Positions 44,347-54,504 are shown, counted from the stretch's first letter. The stretch: DNA of 64,000 nt from Pseudomonas migulae NBRC 103157 (GCF_002091715.1 NZ_BDAG01000004.1:1-64000); one strand, 5' to 3'. Notes: a model not told the origin generated them from the letters alone. A program made the numbers and translations.

Positions 44347-45597
44347 ATGAGCACATTGAACAGTGCGCAGGAAGCCGTCGATACCGTCGCCAACGAAGCC
44401 ATTGTCGCTGCACTGCAGCAAACCTTCGCGGTGGGCGGCGCCATCATCAACAACGCAACGGGCGAGGTCATCGCCGCAATGCACAACAACGTGCTGATGC
44501 CTTTCCCCGGCAGTGGCACCCCCTACTTTCTACCCCACGACCCGACCGCCCACGGCGAGCGACAGTTGGTGGATTGGTACTACGAAAACGTTGCACCACT
44601 GAACCTGCCACCGCCCAGCCAACTGACTGTCGTCACCACGCTGGACCCGTGCGCCATGTGCGCCGGTTCGCTGCTGACCGCAGGGTTCAACGTCGCCGTC
44701 AGTGCGATCGATGATTACGCGGGCATCAACTACAACAGCCAGTTCACCTTTCCGTCGCTGCCACCGCAGATCCGCCAAAAGGCGCAGGACACCTGGGGCT
44801 ATTACGCCATTGCAGCGCCGGTCAGCCGCGCCTATCAGGGCTCGAACAGCCCGGTGTTTGCCAACCAGACAATCGACTCGGCAGCGTACTTCCTCTGCAG
44901 TTCGATCTTCTCCGCCAGCGTGAATACGGTGCGCGAGGCCAGCAACAACAGCGGTCTGTCGCCGGATCAATTAAAAAACCCGGCTACCCTGCCGGCCAAC
45001 AGCAAAGTGCGCCAGGCACTCACGGCACTCAGCCCGTTTGCGCTGACCGTGCAATCGGCCAACCCGCGCGACCCTGGCGCAGAACTGGCCCCGCCGCTGC
45101 TGAAAACTGCGCAACCCAATCCGAAAACCCCAGTGTTCAACTCGGTAGCGCTGATCGATCCGTTCGGTAATTTGCTGGTGTGTCTGGGCGGCGCCGAGAA
45201 CCAGTCGCCGATTCGTACCGCGTTCATGGAAACCACACGCGGCTATGCGGTCATGCGCTGGACCCTGATGAACGACCCCGACCCGGCCGTACGCGCCGAA
45301 GCCGCGCAATACCTGACGCATCCGAAATACGGCACCTTCGTCTTCCTCTACGCCCCCGACCCAACAACGCCACAGGCCGTGATGACCTTCGGCGCCTACG
45401 GCTCGACCATGGAAGGCCCCGTGCCGCAGAGCTATCCGTCCAACCTGCAATACGTGTTGCTGCCGGGCAACACCACCCCGCAAGCGTTGTCGACACTGGC
45501 CCAGAGCCTGCCGCCGTTCTACACCCAAAGCGTGCAAGTGGCGCCAGAACAGGTGCTGAGCCAGGACCTGATCAACGCAGTTAAAAACGGCGTGTGA
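44347..45597 (+). CDS. Zinc-dependent nucleoside/cytidine deaminase-like protein
   Basis: 416 residues. The deaminase core is N-terminal: the zinc His and proton-shuttling Glu in AHGERQ (about residue 59) and the paired Cys in TLDPCAMCAGSLL (about residue 102). The remaining 250 residues are an unrecognised C-terminal region. The gene is longer than free-standing tRNA or guanine deaminases, so the substrate is open. Confidence 0.8.
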   Translation: MSTLNSAQEAVDTVANEAIVAALQQTFAVGGAIINNATGEVIAAMHNNVLMPFPGSGTPYFLPHDPTAHGERQLVDWYYENVAPLNLPPPSQLTVVTTLDPCAMCAGSLLTAGFNVAVSAIDDYAGINYNSQFTFPSLPPQIRQKAQDTWGYYAIAAPVSRAYQGSNSPVFANQTIDSAAYFLCSSIFSASVNTVREASNNSGLSPDQLKNPATLPANSKVRQALTALSPFALTVQSANPRDPGAELAPPLLKTAQPNPKTPVFNSVALIDPFGNLLVCLGGAENQSPIRTAFMETTRGYAVMRWTLMNDPDPAVRAEAAQYLTHPKYGTFVFLYAPDPTTPQAVMTFGAYGSTMEGPVPQSYPSNLQYVLLPGNTTPQALSTLAQSLPPFYTQSVQVAPEQVLSQDLINAVKNGV

Positions 45598-45673
45598 TCC
45601 TTAGCTGGCCGCCTCGCGGAAGCGTTCGCGGGGCTGGCCTGAAGGTCGCGCAAAAATAGTCTGAATTCAGGGG

Positions 45674-45701
45674 TTTACAGAAGCTATCCAATCGCTATAA
45701 T
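45674..45701 (+). promoter_or_regulatory. Promoter of tRNA-Thr
   Basis: TTTACA and TATAAT with a 16-base spacer, 14 bases before the tRNA. Confidence 0.75.
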
Positions 45702-45715
45702 CGTCGCCCTAACAC

Positions 45716-45791
<76 letters not shown>

Positions 45792-45834
45792 TACAAGGTT
45801 CCATAGAAGGCTTTCAAAATCTCTGGAACCCCCG

Positions 45835-45863
45835 AAAAACCCGCCTCTTGGCGGGTTTTTTCG
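45835..45863 (+). terminator. Terminator after tRNA-Thr
   Basis: AACCCGCC and GGCGGGTT arms, then T6. It is very similar in sequence and placement to the terminator after tRNA-Phe. Confidence 0.85.
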
Positions 45864-45914
45864 TTTTAGCGTTCCATCGGTTTCCGTCAGAAACTGGTGG
45901 ATTCCAACCGTTTT

Positions 45915-46847
45915 AAGGGTAGAGTTTGGGATACAGGTCACTTCGATAAAAGGGAGTACCCTTATGTCGCGCACCACAGCTCCGCTCTCCGACGCAGCTT
46001 GCCGCTTGGCAAAACCTACAGACCGCGCCTACAAGCTTTTCGACGGCGATGGCCTCTACCTCCTAGTCCAACCCAATGGCCGCAAAGGCTGGCGGCTCCG
46101 TTACGTCAAACCTGACGGACGCGAAGGACTGACCTCGTTCGGCAACTACCCCGTCATTGGCCTTGCCGATGCGCGCCGCAAGCGCTTGGAAGTTAAACGA
46201 ATGCTTGCGGATGGCGTTGATCCTATAGAGACCAAGCACCAAGCCAAGGCGGAAGCCGTAATCAAAGGCAGAACCTTTGAAAGCGTTGCGCTCGACTGGC
46301 ATACGGAAATGTCGGCCAAGTGGGCACCAGGCCATTCCAAGACAGTGATGAGCCGCCTCAAAACCCACGTATTCCCGCTGATCGGCGCACGCGCCATTGT
46401 TGATCTCGACACCCATGACCTTGTGCAGCCCTTGGAAGCGATCAAGAAACGCGGAACGATAGACGTTGCTTTAAGGGTACAAAACTACCTTCAGAGCATC
46501 ATGCGCGAGGCAAAGCGCCTCCGGCTTATCACCATAAACCCTGCTTACGACCTCGAAGGCTCGATCAAGGCCCCGCGGGTGGTCCATCGCCCGGCTCTAC
46601 CCTTATCGCGACTGCCGGAACTTCAGGAGCGGATCGACACCTATAAAGGCCGGGCACTTACCCGTCTGACGGTGATGCTGTCGCTGCATGTGTTTGTACG
46701 ATCCAGCGAGCTGCGTTTCGCCCGCTGGAGCGAGTTCGACCTCAAGCGCGGCACCTGGGAGATACCGGACACTCGACCCGCGTTGGAGGGAGTACCCTTT
46801 TCCACAAGGGGTACGAAGATGGCAGGGGATATCCATTTAGTACCCTT
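45915..46847. repeat. Six copies of heptamer AAGGGTA/TACCCTT in and before int
   Basis: Exact copies at 45915 (plus), 45957 (minus), 46473 (plus), 46598, 46793 and 46841 (minus); a near copy at 46807. By chance about 0.1 copy would be expected in this length. Their number and the copy abutting the start codon suggest integrase arm sites that also regulate int. Confidence 0.6.
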
Positions 46848-47286
46848 ATCGCCGCAAGCAGTGGCGCTACTCGAAAAAATCCATGCGCTCACAGGTAACT
46901 TCGCATTGGTCTTCGCAGGCGATGCCAAACCCTGGAAGCCCATGTCCGAAAATACCGTGAACAACGCGCTACGGACGATGGGATACGACACCAAAACCGA
47001 TATCTGCGGGCATGGGTTTCGTTCGATGGCCTGCAGCGCACTGATCGAGTCAGGATTGTGGTCGGAGACCGCCATTGAAAGGCAGATGAGCCACAAGGAA
47101 CGCAACAACGTCCGTGCCGCCTACATCCACAAGGCCGAGTTCATCGAGGAGCGCAGGCTGATCATGAACTGGTGGAGCCGGTATCTGGAGGCCAACCGGC
47201 AGGAGCATGTCACTCCACACGAATTCGCGAACCAGACCGGACCGAACGTCACTCGCCTAAAAGCAAAACGTGGCGCAACTGAGTAA
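45964..47286 (+). CDS. P4-family tyrosine-recombinase integrase
   Basis: A 440-residue DUF4102-type integrase: PLSDAACRLAKPTDRAYKLFDGDGL at the N-terminus, LTSFGNYPVIGLADARR, catalytic Arg in HVFVRSSELR, HxxR in CGHGFRSMACSAL, His in QMSHKERNNV and Tyr in RAAYIHKAEF. ATG 45964 has AGGGAG upstream. The heptamer TACCCTT fills the whole space between that ribosome site and the ATG. It is only moderately similar to the tRNA-Phe integrase. Confidence 0.95.
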   Translation: MSRTTAPLSDAACRLAKPTDRAYKLFDGDGLYLLVQPNGRKGWRLRYVKPDGREGLTSFGNYPVIGLADARRKRLEVKRMLADGVDPIETKHQAKAEAVIKGRTFESVALDWHTEMSAKWAPGHSKTVMSRLKTHVFPLIGARAIVDLDTHDLVQPLEAIKKRGTIDVALRVQNYLQSIMREAKRLRLITINPAYDLEGSIKAPRVVHRPALPLSRLPELQERIDTYKGRALTRLTVMLSLHVFVRSSELRFARWSEFDLKRGTWEIPDTRPALEGVPFSTRGTKMAGDIHLVPLSPQAVALLEKIHALTGNFALVFAGDAKPWKPMSENTVNNALRTMGYDTKTDICGHGFRSMACSALIESGLWSETAIERQMSHKERNNVRAAYIHKAEFIEERRLIMNWWSRYLEANRQEHVTPHEFANQTGPNVTRLKAKRGATE

Positions 47287-48147
47287 GCGCTCGGTCTTCA
47301 TATCTCAGCGATCCGCTTGTCCACGCGGGTCCATCCAAACGGGGCTGCAAAGCCGCCCTGCTTGGATGGGCCTCACTTAAAAAATCTAAAGCCCACACAA
47401 CTGTCTGTGGAAAGACACTGATTTCCACCGGTGGATAATTTCATCCACAGCCGCAGAACTTACGAAAATTGGAGTCTTGACCCGAATTATCCACAGGCGT
47501 AGAAAAGATCGGGCAAATCGCTGTCGTCGACAGCAACCCAGGTAGCCAGAACCTTTAAGGCTACGCCACACCGTGGCGGTTCTCCCAAAGTGCGATTAGC
47601 GTCCGGCGGCTCACACGGTCACAGCAATGTGATGGATGCCTACTTTTACCAGTGTGCCCACTGCGGCAACTTATCCCCTTTCGCAGCTGCCCTGCAGCAA
47701 CCGATCCGCTTGGCCCTTCCTGTGCGCCAACCTGCGCCCGTCTCTTTCTTCTGGAAAGAGACGGGAGCTCCAACCGCTGCTGCAGCCCAACTCGTACACG
47801 GCTTTGCGGCATTTCCCCTCGTGACAATCGGCGTGACAAACACCGAAGTCACCAGCAACAGCGATGCAGATGATGGTGCCGCAGCCTCAGGAATGGACTG
47901 CACCTGACTGACAGTCAGGCATGCCCCGGTCATCGCACCACTGCCTTCTCTCACTCAGGATCTCGCCGCGCCGGTCTCGTCAGCCAGTGCAGCCTCCACC
48001 CGCCCACTCCTTCGGAAGTGTTCAGGAGGCCAGATCATGAGACGCCCAAGCTCCCGGTCGTAAGGAGCCGTAAGTCCCGCGTTAGTGGACAACCCTCACA
48101 GGTCGCAGGGGCCTTGATCCCTGATAACACTCAACATTCTTGGCGGG
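47287..48147. other. Long gap with a DnaA box and no firm gene
   Basis: TTATCCACA at 47487-47495 is a perfect DnaA 9-mer, with a one-mismatch inverted copy at 47430-47438. A frame from 47632 to 47907 (91 codons, with QCAHCG resembling a zinc knuckle) could be coding but has no clear ribosome site. A GC-rich, foldable stretch (about 48000-48140) precedes the next recombinase. Confidence 0.4.
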
Positions 48148-49173
48148 ATGACGTGGGGCGAGGACTGGAGAGCAGAAGATGAGGAGAGCGAGATGCCATT
48201 GGTGGGCAGGCGCGATGGTCGTAATTTCGGCTACGGCAGGCAATTGAGTTACGCAGGGCCGCAAGCGCTGAAAGACATGTTCGGCGGCGGTCACTACGGC
48301 ACGGTCAAGGCGCACTGTGACCGGTGGTTGGCATTCGTGAAGTGGTGCCGCTCCGAACAGGGGCCCGGTATCAATGATGCGCGGCAGATCGATCGGAAGG
48401 TGTTGGGCGACTATGCGGCGTATCTGCGCGACGTGGTTGGGCGCGGTGACCTCGCCGTCAGCACCGCACAAAATCGGCTATCCACCGTTAACAGGACCAT
48501 GGCGGCGCTTCGCGGTGATCAGTACGTGAAGTTGCCAAGTCCGAGCAAGGCATTGGGTATGCAGCGCACTGGAGTTCGACACTCGGTGCCACAGGGCCAA
48601 GACCGCGAACAGGTTAAGCAGATCGTCAATGCACTTTGCCGCCATCATCAGCTTCGAGCCGCCGCAATCGCTCTGTTGGCGCGAGCCACCGGCATGCGCT
48701 TGCGTGAAGCCATCTTGGCTGACTTGCCACGGCTAAGTCGTGAGGCTGAAGCCTTCGACAAGATCAATATCCAAGACGGCACCAAAGGCGGCCGCGCCGG
48801 CGCCTCAGCGCCACGTTGGATTGCGGTGAGCGACAGTGTTCGAGGTGCCCTTGAGTTTTCACGGCAAGTGTCGCCTGTGGGCAGCCGCAACCTGATCGCA
48901 CCCCACCAAACCTACCTGAGTGTCCTTCGGGAAATCATCCGCCCTGCGCGGCGCATCTTGCATGCACACAACTTGAAAGGCTTCCATGAGCTACGAGCGG
49001 CCTACGCATGTGAGCGTTATGAGCAAAACACCCAACACCGCGCACCTATCAACGGCTGTGAATGTTGCCAGGTAGATCGCAACCTTGATCGCGAGACCCG
49101 GAGACAAATCAGCTATGAGCTGGGACACAGTCGGATCGACGTGGCTGCGGCCTATATTGGAGGACAGGCATGA
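48148..49173 (+). CDS. Tyrosine recombinase (integrase-domain protein)
   Basis: 341 residues, a different family from the P4-type integrases: an N-terminal SAM-like domain (residues about 30-140) and a catalytic domain with Arg in ATGMRLREAI, HELRAAYACER (HxxR), and the final His/Tyr in LGHSRIDVAAAYIGG. It overlaps the next small gene by four bases. Similar recombinases occur in Pseudomonas integrative elements. Confidence 0.85.
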   Translation: MTWGEDWRAEDEESEMPLVGRRDGRNFGYGRQLSYAGPQALKDMFGGGHYGTVKAHCDRWLAFVKWCRSEQGPGINDARQIDRKVLGDYAAYLRDVVGRGDLAVSTAQNRLSTVNRTMAALRGDQYVKLPSPSKALGMQRTGVRHSVPQGQDREQVKQIVNALCRHHQLRAAAIALLARATGMRLREAILADLPRLSREAEAFDKINIQDGTKGGRAGASAPRWIAVSDSVRGALEFSRQVSPVGSRNLIAPHQTYLSVLREIIRPARRILHAHNLKGFHELRAAYACERYEQNTQHRAPINGCECCQVDRNLDRETRRQISYELGHSRIDVAAAYIGGQA

Positions 49174-49445
49174 GCAAGCCATTCGATATGGATTTGTTCT
49201 TGGCTGGCGTTCTGACCGGCTCGCACGCAACCCGGCAACGCCATGTGCGACAGGCAAAAATCATCCAGGCCGAAATTGCGAAGCGCTGGCAACTAGAAAC
49301 GCCTTGGGCTTGGCAGAAAAAGCATGTGACCTGGTTTCTCAAGCACCACCTGAGCCACCGCAGTGAGGCGACAAGTTACTACTACCTGCTAACGGTCCGT
49401 CTGCTCGCTCGACGTCTAGGTACGTCATGGCTTTTCTATCTTTAA
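49170..49445 (+). CDS. Small partner of the recombinase
   Basis: 91 residues, basic and helical: KPFDMDLFLAGVLTGSHATRQRH, then WQKKHVTWFLKHHLSHRSEATSYYY. It looks like a core-binding SAM-like domain without a catalytic half, and is coupled to the recombinase by ATGA. It might modulate recombination. Confidence 0.65.
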   Translation: MSKPFDMDLFLAGVLTGSHATRQRHVRQAKIIQAEIAKRWQLETPWAWQKKHVTWFLKHHLSHRSEATSYYYLLTVRLLARRLGTSWLFYL

Positions 49446-49755
49446 TTGCGACCTGGTGCTATTGGATACCGCCATCAGCAATTAGCAATAAGCGGAGCTA
49501 GATATCTAGAGTTCCTGTATCGCTACAGTGTAACCGCTCCATGAACCTCACATTAAAGTTCCTAACACGGATCTGTGTGGAGCAGTAGACAGCCATTCCT
49601 ACCCTGATCTATTGATCAGTCATTAAGGGATGCAGAGCTCCAATTTCTTCTCGCTTTTTCTGAGAGACAGCATTTTAACTAAAAGTGGTAAGCCCTAATT
49701 CCATTCCAGTTCCACCAATGATAGCTTCTTCTCAACATTGATAGAGGTTTTTGGT
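49446..49755. other. AT-rich gap, no gene seen
   Basis: The sequence changes here from GC-rich to clearly AT-richer. It marks the junction between the recombinase module and cargo. No repeat or gene recognised. Confidence 0.45.
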
Positions 49756-50628
49756 ATGAGCAAAAAAGAAGATAAGCCAGCTCAAATTTTTTTTGATTAC
49801 AAGAACGTGATTGAAACGCTCTCGCGGGTGGAGGAGGCATTCGCTGTGCGCCGATTAAAGTGCCACTCCGGTAGCGCGCTTGGCTCGTTGTTTTCCTCAA
49901 TACGCCGGATAGCTAAAAAATCAGAGAAGCTGAATGAAAGACAGTGGAAGATATCATTTATTAAGTCCACTGAGGCTATACGTATACTCAACGCTGTCGA
50001 GGCCGTGCTTGATGACATCGGAGCGCAGGAGGCGATTCATCGTATTACGACGAGTGACATGAATCTTGGCACCCGACAAGAGTCTAATGGAAAGGATGCG
50101 TTATGGGAGCTTGATTTGTATAGACGTTTCAAACTAGGAGGCGTACCCGTTTCTTTCGAAGAGCCGGATTTAGTAGTGTCTCTTGGCGAGAGCTACGGGG
50201 AGTACGCTATAGCATGTAAGAAAATATATTCCAGAGCCAGTGTTCAAGAATCCTTCAAGGGGGGGTGTAATCAACTTGAAACTCATGGAAAGCCAGGAGT
50301 GATTGCCTTCAATCTAGATGATGTTCTCCCTAGGGGTCCTTTGTTTGAATTTTCTACAGCGACTGAACTCAAGCAGCGTATTGATAAGTTTAATACAAAA
50401 TTTATACGGGAAAATGAACGTCACTTTGTACGTATGGCAAGTCGAGGGGCATGTGATGGCGTGCTGGTCTCCACGTCGTTCATTGCTCACGTGCCAGATA
50501 TGAATCCGCCAGTTAATGTGATTCGGACATCTGCAGCATGGACTAGTCGAAAGGAACCGAATGTACAGGATCGCTTCAAGGCCTTCATTGAGTGTCACGA
50601 CAGAATCTATGAGAATGCTCGCGTGTGA
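49756..50628 (+). CDS. PD-(D/E)XK-like hypothetical protein
   Basis: 290 residues, AT-rich codons. A possible nuclease core lies in the middle: Glu118 in WELDLYRRF, PD at 137-138 in FEEPDLVVS, and K155 in YAIACKKIYS, with Ala where the family usually has Glu or Asp. Helical N-terminus (residues 1-100). ATG 49756 has TAGAGG 8 bases upstream. It is convergent with the helicase gene and may form a defence pair with it. Confidence 0.6.
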   Translation: MSKKEDKPAQIFFDYKNVIETLSRVEEAFAVRRLKCHSGSALGSLFSSIRRIAKKSEKLNERQWKISFIKSTEAIRILNAVEAVLDDIGAQEAIHRITTSDMNLGTRQESNGKDALWELDLYRRFKLGGVPVSFEEPDLVVSLGESYGEYAIACKKIYSRASVQESFKGGCNQLETHGKPGVIAFNLDDVLPRGPLFEFSTATELKQRIDKFNTKFIRENERHFVRMASRGACDGVLVSTSFIAHVPDMNPPVNVIRTSAAWTSRKEPNVQDRFKAFIECHDRIYENARV

Positions 50629-51044
50629 TCCTGTTGAAAAATTGGCGATGGTTTCCGCACAGAAAAATTCTCGCCCGGCCTTGTAACAAGGCTTTGAAGT
50701 CTTCCACGATCGCGCATGCGGCAGACGCTCCAGCACGCGGCGCAGCCAAGCAAGGTTCGCCTCCACCTTCCTAGCTGTCGGAAAAACATTCCGATGTCGG
50801 CTGGGTGGTGGGGCATTCGCTGATCGTCTATGGCCCCTTGATAATGGCTGCGCTACGGTGCTGTACGGCTACAATGCGCCAGGAGCCTAGTACGGCTGAA
50901 GGGTAAAAAGCACCTGCCCCAACGCCCGCATGAACAGCTCGATTCTCATGCTGATAACTGATAAATCAACCGACGATGCGTTGCCTGATTAGGAGTATTA
51001 AAATAAGCCACCACGAATACACGGCTCAATCCAACAAAGGTAAA
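50629..51044. other. Gap between the convergent cargo genes
   Basis: GC-rich fragments (about 50640-50900) are flanked by AT-rich cargo and show no intact gene. They may be chromosomal or phage scraps. Confidence 0.4.
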
Positions 51045-51074
51045 AAGGCCTCAGAACTTAGAGGCCTATGCACT
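51045..51074 (-). terminator. Terminator of the helicase gene
   Basis: AGGCCTC and GAGGCCT arms, with a T-run on the minus strand, 26 bases after the helicase stop. Confidence 0.7.
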
Positions 51075-51099
51075 TTAACTCTTACCAGTGGAAACGAGC

Positions 51100-54000
51100 T
51101 TACGGGGATGTAAAAATCTTGAGATCCACATCAAGCTCATCTGCAGTGCTCAGCCAATCTTCAATTAGTTGATACGCCTGAATACTTGTGGGCGAACACG
51201 CTAGCGGGCTCTGCATACTTCTTGTGAAATGACTAGCTGAGAAAGAGTTACCGGCAACAATCCAAATCTCCTTCTTACATTTCATCGATACTCTCCGCTC
51301 ACAGATAACATCCCAGACCCTCTCAGAGAGTGAATCATCAAGTGGTGCAGGATGATTAATAGAACCTTCCACCAACCTGTAACGTGTATCTAGCGGAAAC
51401 TCAGCACCAGCAGCTGGCCAAGCTTGCTTCCATGTAGAGAAGTTTCCAGGCTTCACCCTTTTAAGCCCTGAAATCAACATGTGAATGTTTTTTATTGCCT
51501 GACTGCCAACTTCCGCAATAGCACCGGCTGGAGATTGAGGGTTTAATGAATCACCACACTTGACATGAACAAAGCACAATTTTTCCGGCGAAGATAAAAT
51601 GAAATCAGCAGGCTCAACGCCCATATCACAACAAAGAACAATATCACAAGCAGGGATATATGTTGCGAAAGGACCCAGTGCTCCAATTGGAGTTGTTTGG
51701 TCCCCATACCCTTTCAGCAAGTCGATCAAATAAAATATCGAATCCGTATCAAAATCAGCTCTAGTAGTCCGATGATACTTATGGTCGAGAGTGTGCCCCT
51801 TCTCTCTGAGAGCTGGAGCTCTAAGTGCGTCAAGCGGAAAAATGGCATTGCCTGCAAAGCTTTCTTCAGCGGGAATCCCGCGTTCGTAGGGTAAGGCTAG
51901 CTTGTAAAAGGCTCCTGCCAGATACGTTACGCCGTCTTCGTACAGCACTTTCAATCTATGCCCGGAATTCAAGTACTCCACTACCCACTCGATATCGGCT
52001 CTTCCCTCCGACGCTCCACTTAGAGCAGCCTCAAAAAACCCATCATCATCCGAGTAACTTAATGAAAGCTCTATAAGATCACCTTGAGCGTCGAAAGTAA
52101 TCCCCTGCTGATAGTCAACATAAACAAAATCAGGATAAACCACACCGTTGTCCGTCGCTTTAGGGCCTTCAAGATCTGTAAAATCTAGCAGAACTGACAA
52201 AATTTCTGACGTGGGCTTTTCGCTGACAGGCTGAGCATAGGACTTGATCAGTCGCCCAGCATTCCCTCCAGCATTGATACATTGGCTTATCGCATCGACC
52301 CATTCAGAAATGTCTTGAAGAGTGAAGTTGGATTCTTTTTGATCGACGACCCGCCCGGACCTAGCGCCAATGTAAAAACTACTGTCTCTTTTGCCGTCCA
52401 GGCCAATATTATCGACCTTCACCATAGTTAATGCGTACCGGGAGTTACTTTGACTGCCGCGCCCGCCATCAAGATTCTGCCCTTTCAATGCTACGGACTC
52501 TGGACGGCGCAAAGCCCGACCAATAGCACGAGCGTGAGTTTCCTTAATCTGATTAATTGCTGTTTTAGCAGCCAAAGCAGTCAGCTTGTCAATATGAATT
52601 GCATTACCAAGCCTATACTGCTCCTGATTGTAATAACGACCACCGCCGCTATCGAAGATAGCGACACCAGAATCAATTTCTTTTACCACAACTACATGCA
52701 GCCTAGGCTCAAAGAAAAGCTTATTTGTAAAAAACTTTGAACTTTTAAACTCAACATAAATCATGACCTGCAAATCAAGAACTTCTTCATAAGATTTGAC
52801 TAGCGATCCAGAACCATGCAACTCCCAATACAATCGATCCATCAGAAGCGGCAGAGAGAAATCAACCTCTTTTTGTACAAAGCAGACTGACGCATGAGGG
52901 ATCTTGAGATCGTCTTCTGGATCAACACTATTGAGGTCAACTCTTTCTTTGAACTTACCATCAAAATAACTATATTTTGGAAAGCTCTCTAAGAAAGATT
53001 CAATCAAATAACTTGTGCTTAATGAGCTGACAAATTCGCCTGCACCACCATTGGCGAGATAGCTATCAAATTTTTGATATCCATCCCACATGCCCTCATT
53101 TGCCCCGCGGCTCAGGTCGATCACCAGCGGTTGGGTTTCTCCATACCGGCGTACAATCCGACCTACTGCCTGAACTAGCTCACGACCACTACCCAGTTCA
53201 TAGGTAAGTATCAGTAACTTAGCCTCAGGGATGTCAACTCCTTCATCAAGCTTGTGCTGGTGAATTATCACCCGCACCCCCTCAACTTTAAGAGCTGGGC
53301 CAACTCGCTTAAATTTATTTTGCGCCTCGTCGATTTCTAGTCGCTCGTGCACGCTTGCCGTGATGAATGATTGAGAAAGGAGTTCATGGTATTTTAATAT
53401 CTCTTCCAGACTCTTGCATTTCACGATACATTTCACATTTTCATTTGCACCTAGGTAGCCTAGAATGCCTGCAAGCAAATCGTCCTCCCTATCAACTTGC
53501 TCGTACTGGGGTTCCATAATAACCCCATCCTCGATCGCCTCTTTAAATGTAAAAACATAAAAATGATCGGTGCTTACGTTCAGTTCAAACAAGTCATTAC
53601 GATAAGGAGTTGCCGTAACCACTACTTTCATCGCTGCGGACTGACGTATTATCTCACGCCAAACTGGAGAGGGCTCAGAGTGCCCTTCATCTACAATAAT
53701 TAGATCAAAATCGCCTTGGACATTCTTTAATTCTTCGTCACTCAGCATCGTCAGCTTTTGAAAGCTTGTTATATAAACTCCGTCACCCTGATCAAAATTA
53801 GAGTCCCTATAGGTTTTCTTTAACTCAAACTCTTGATCACCAATTGTATTACGGAAGAATTTTTTCGAAATCTCTTTAAACAACTGATCTTTCACGGCCT
53901 TTCTGTGACATATCACAAGAACCTTCAAGGCATCTGACAGGTGTGATATAAGAGAGATAACTCCTGTTTTCCCCGCACCTGTTGGCAGGTTGATCAGAAA

Positions 54001-54111
54001 CCCTCTCTCAGTATCATTTTCTTCGGCATACCTAACGAAGCTACGCACTGCTTCTAACTGACACTTTCTTAGCTTTTCTTCAGTAGAATCCAGATATTCC
54101 AAGATAGTCAC
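51100..54111 (-). CDS. SF2 DExH helicase with nuclease-like C-terminus, candidate anti-phage protein
   Basis: 1003 residues. Helicase part: Walker A PTGAGKT (about 43-49), DEGH box (141-144), TATP (166-169), and motif VI QAVGRIVRR (314-322). A long middle of unknown fold follows. Near residue 840, DFILSSPEKLCFVHVKCG followed by EVGSQAIKN has the shape of a Mrr/PD-(D/E)XK nuclease core with HVK in place of ExK. The gene is AT-rich and sits just inside the right end of the island. No known defence family could be assigned. Confidence 0.8.
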   Translation of the reverse strand: MTILEYLDSTEEKLRKCQLEAVRSFVRYAEENDTERGFLINLPTGAGKTGVISLISHLSDALKVLVICHRKAVKDQLFKEISKKFFRNTIGDQEFELKKTYRDSNFDQGDGVYITSFQKLTMLSDEELKNVQGDFDLIIVDEGHSEPSPVWREIIRQSAAMKVVVTATPYRNDLFELNVSTDHFYVFTFKEAIEDGVIMEPQYEQVDREDDLLAGILGYLGANENVKCIVKCKSLEEILKYHELLSQSFITASVHERLEIDEAQNKFKRVGPALKVEGVRVIIHQHKLDEGVDIPEAKLLILTYELGSGRELVQAVGRIVRRYGETQPLVIDLSRGANEGMWDGYQKFDSYLANGGAGEFVSSLSTSYLIESFLESFPKYSYFDGKFKERVDLNSVDPEDDLKIPHASVCFVQKEVDFSLPLLMDRLYWELHGSGSLVKSYEEVLDLQVMIYVEFKSSKFFTNKLFFEPRLHVVVVKEIDSGVAIFDSGGGRYYNQEQYRLGNAIHIDKLTALAAKTAINQIKETHARAIGRALRRPESVALKGQNLDGGRGSQSNSRYALTMVKVDNIGLDGKRDSSFYIGARSGRVVDQKESNFTLQDISEWVDAISQCINAGGNAGRLIKSYAQPVSEKPTSEILSVLLDFTDLEGPKATDNGVVYPDFVYVDYQQGITFDAQGDLIELSLSYSDDDGFFEAALSGASEGRADIEWVVEYLNSGHRLKVLYEDGVTYLAGAFYKLALPYERGIPAEESFAGNAIFPLDALRAPALREKGHTLDHKYHRTTRADFDTDSIFYLIDLLKGYGDQTTPIGALGPFATYIPACDIVLCCDMGVEPADFILSSPEKLCFVHVKCGDSLNPQSPAGAIAEVGSQAIKNIHMLISGLKRVKPGNFSTWKQAWPAAGAEFPLDTRYRLVEGSINHPAPLDDSLSERVWDVICERRVSMKCKKEIWIVAGNSFSASHFTRSMQSPLACSPTSIQAYQLIEDWLSTADELDVDLKIFTSP

Positions 54112-54504
54112 AGTGGTCTTCCATGTAATTAAATAGGGTCTTTTAGGATCTTCAGGCCACGATGCGGAGGCGCGGCATCAAAACGCCATTATTCCATACA
54201 CCTCGGCGCCAATGGTAGATACTTGATCAGGCCATATAGGAGACGATCGAGCTTCCTTTCACCGGACGACGCGAGACCATCCTTCGTCCGCTCTTGGCTA
54301 AGGGAGTCCTCTACCAGCTGCACCTTTGGGTTATCCACAGGAACCAATATTCGAAAGAGTGGCTGCCACGCCTCAAGGAGGCAATTCTTGAGTAAATCTC
54401 CTGGCATGAGTGAAAGGTTGGGCTGCCTTTAAAAGGATATTTTTAGAGGTAGAACGGGGAGTAACTTTATAAAAATATATACAGAACATATAGTTAGAGT
54501 TAAT
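54112..54504. other. Promoter side of the helicase gene, no gene seen
   Basis: A 72-codon minus-strand frame (54189-54407) has no recognised family or ribosome site. TTATCCACA occurs near 54330. No copy of the integrase heptamer is found at this end. Confidence 0.4.
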
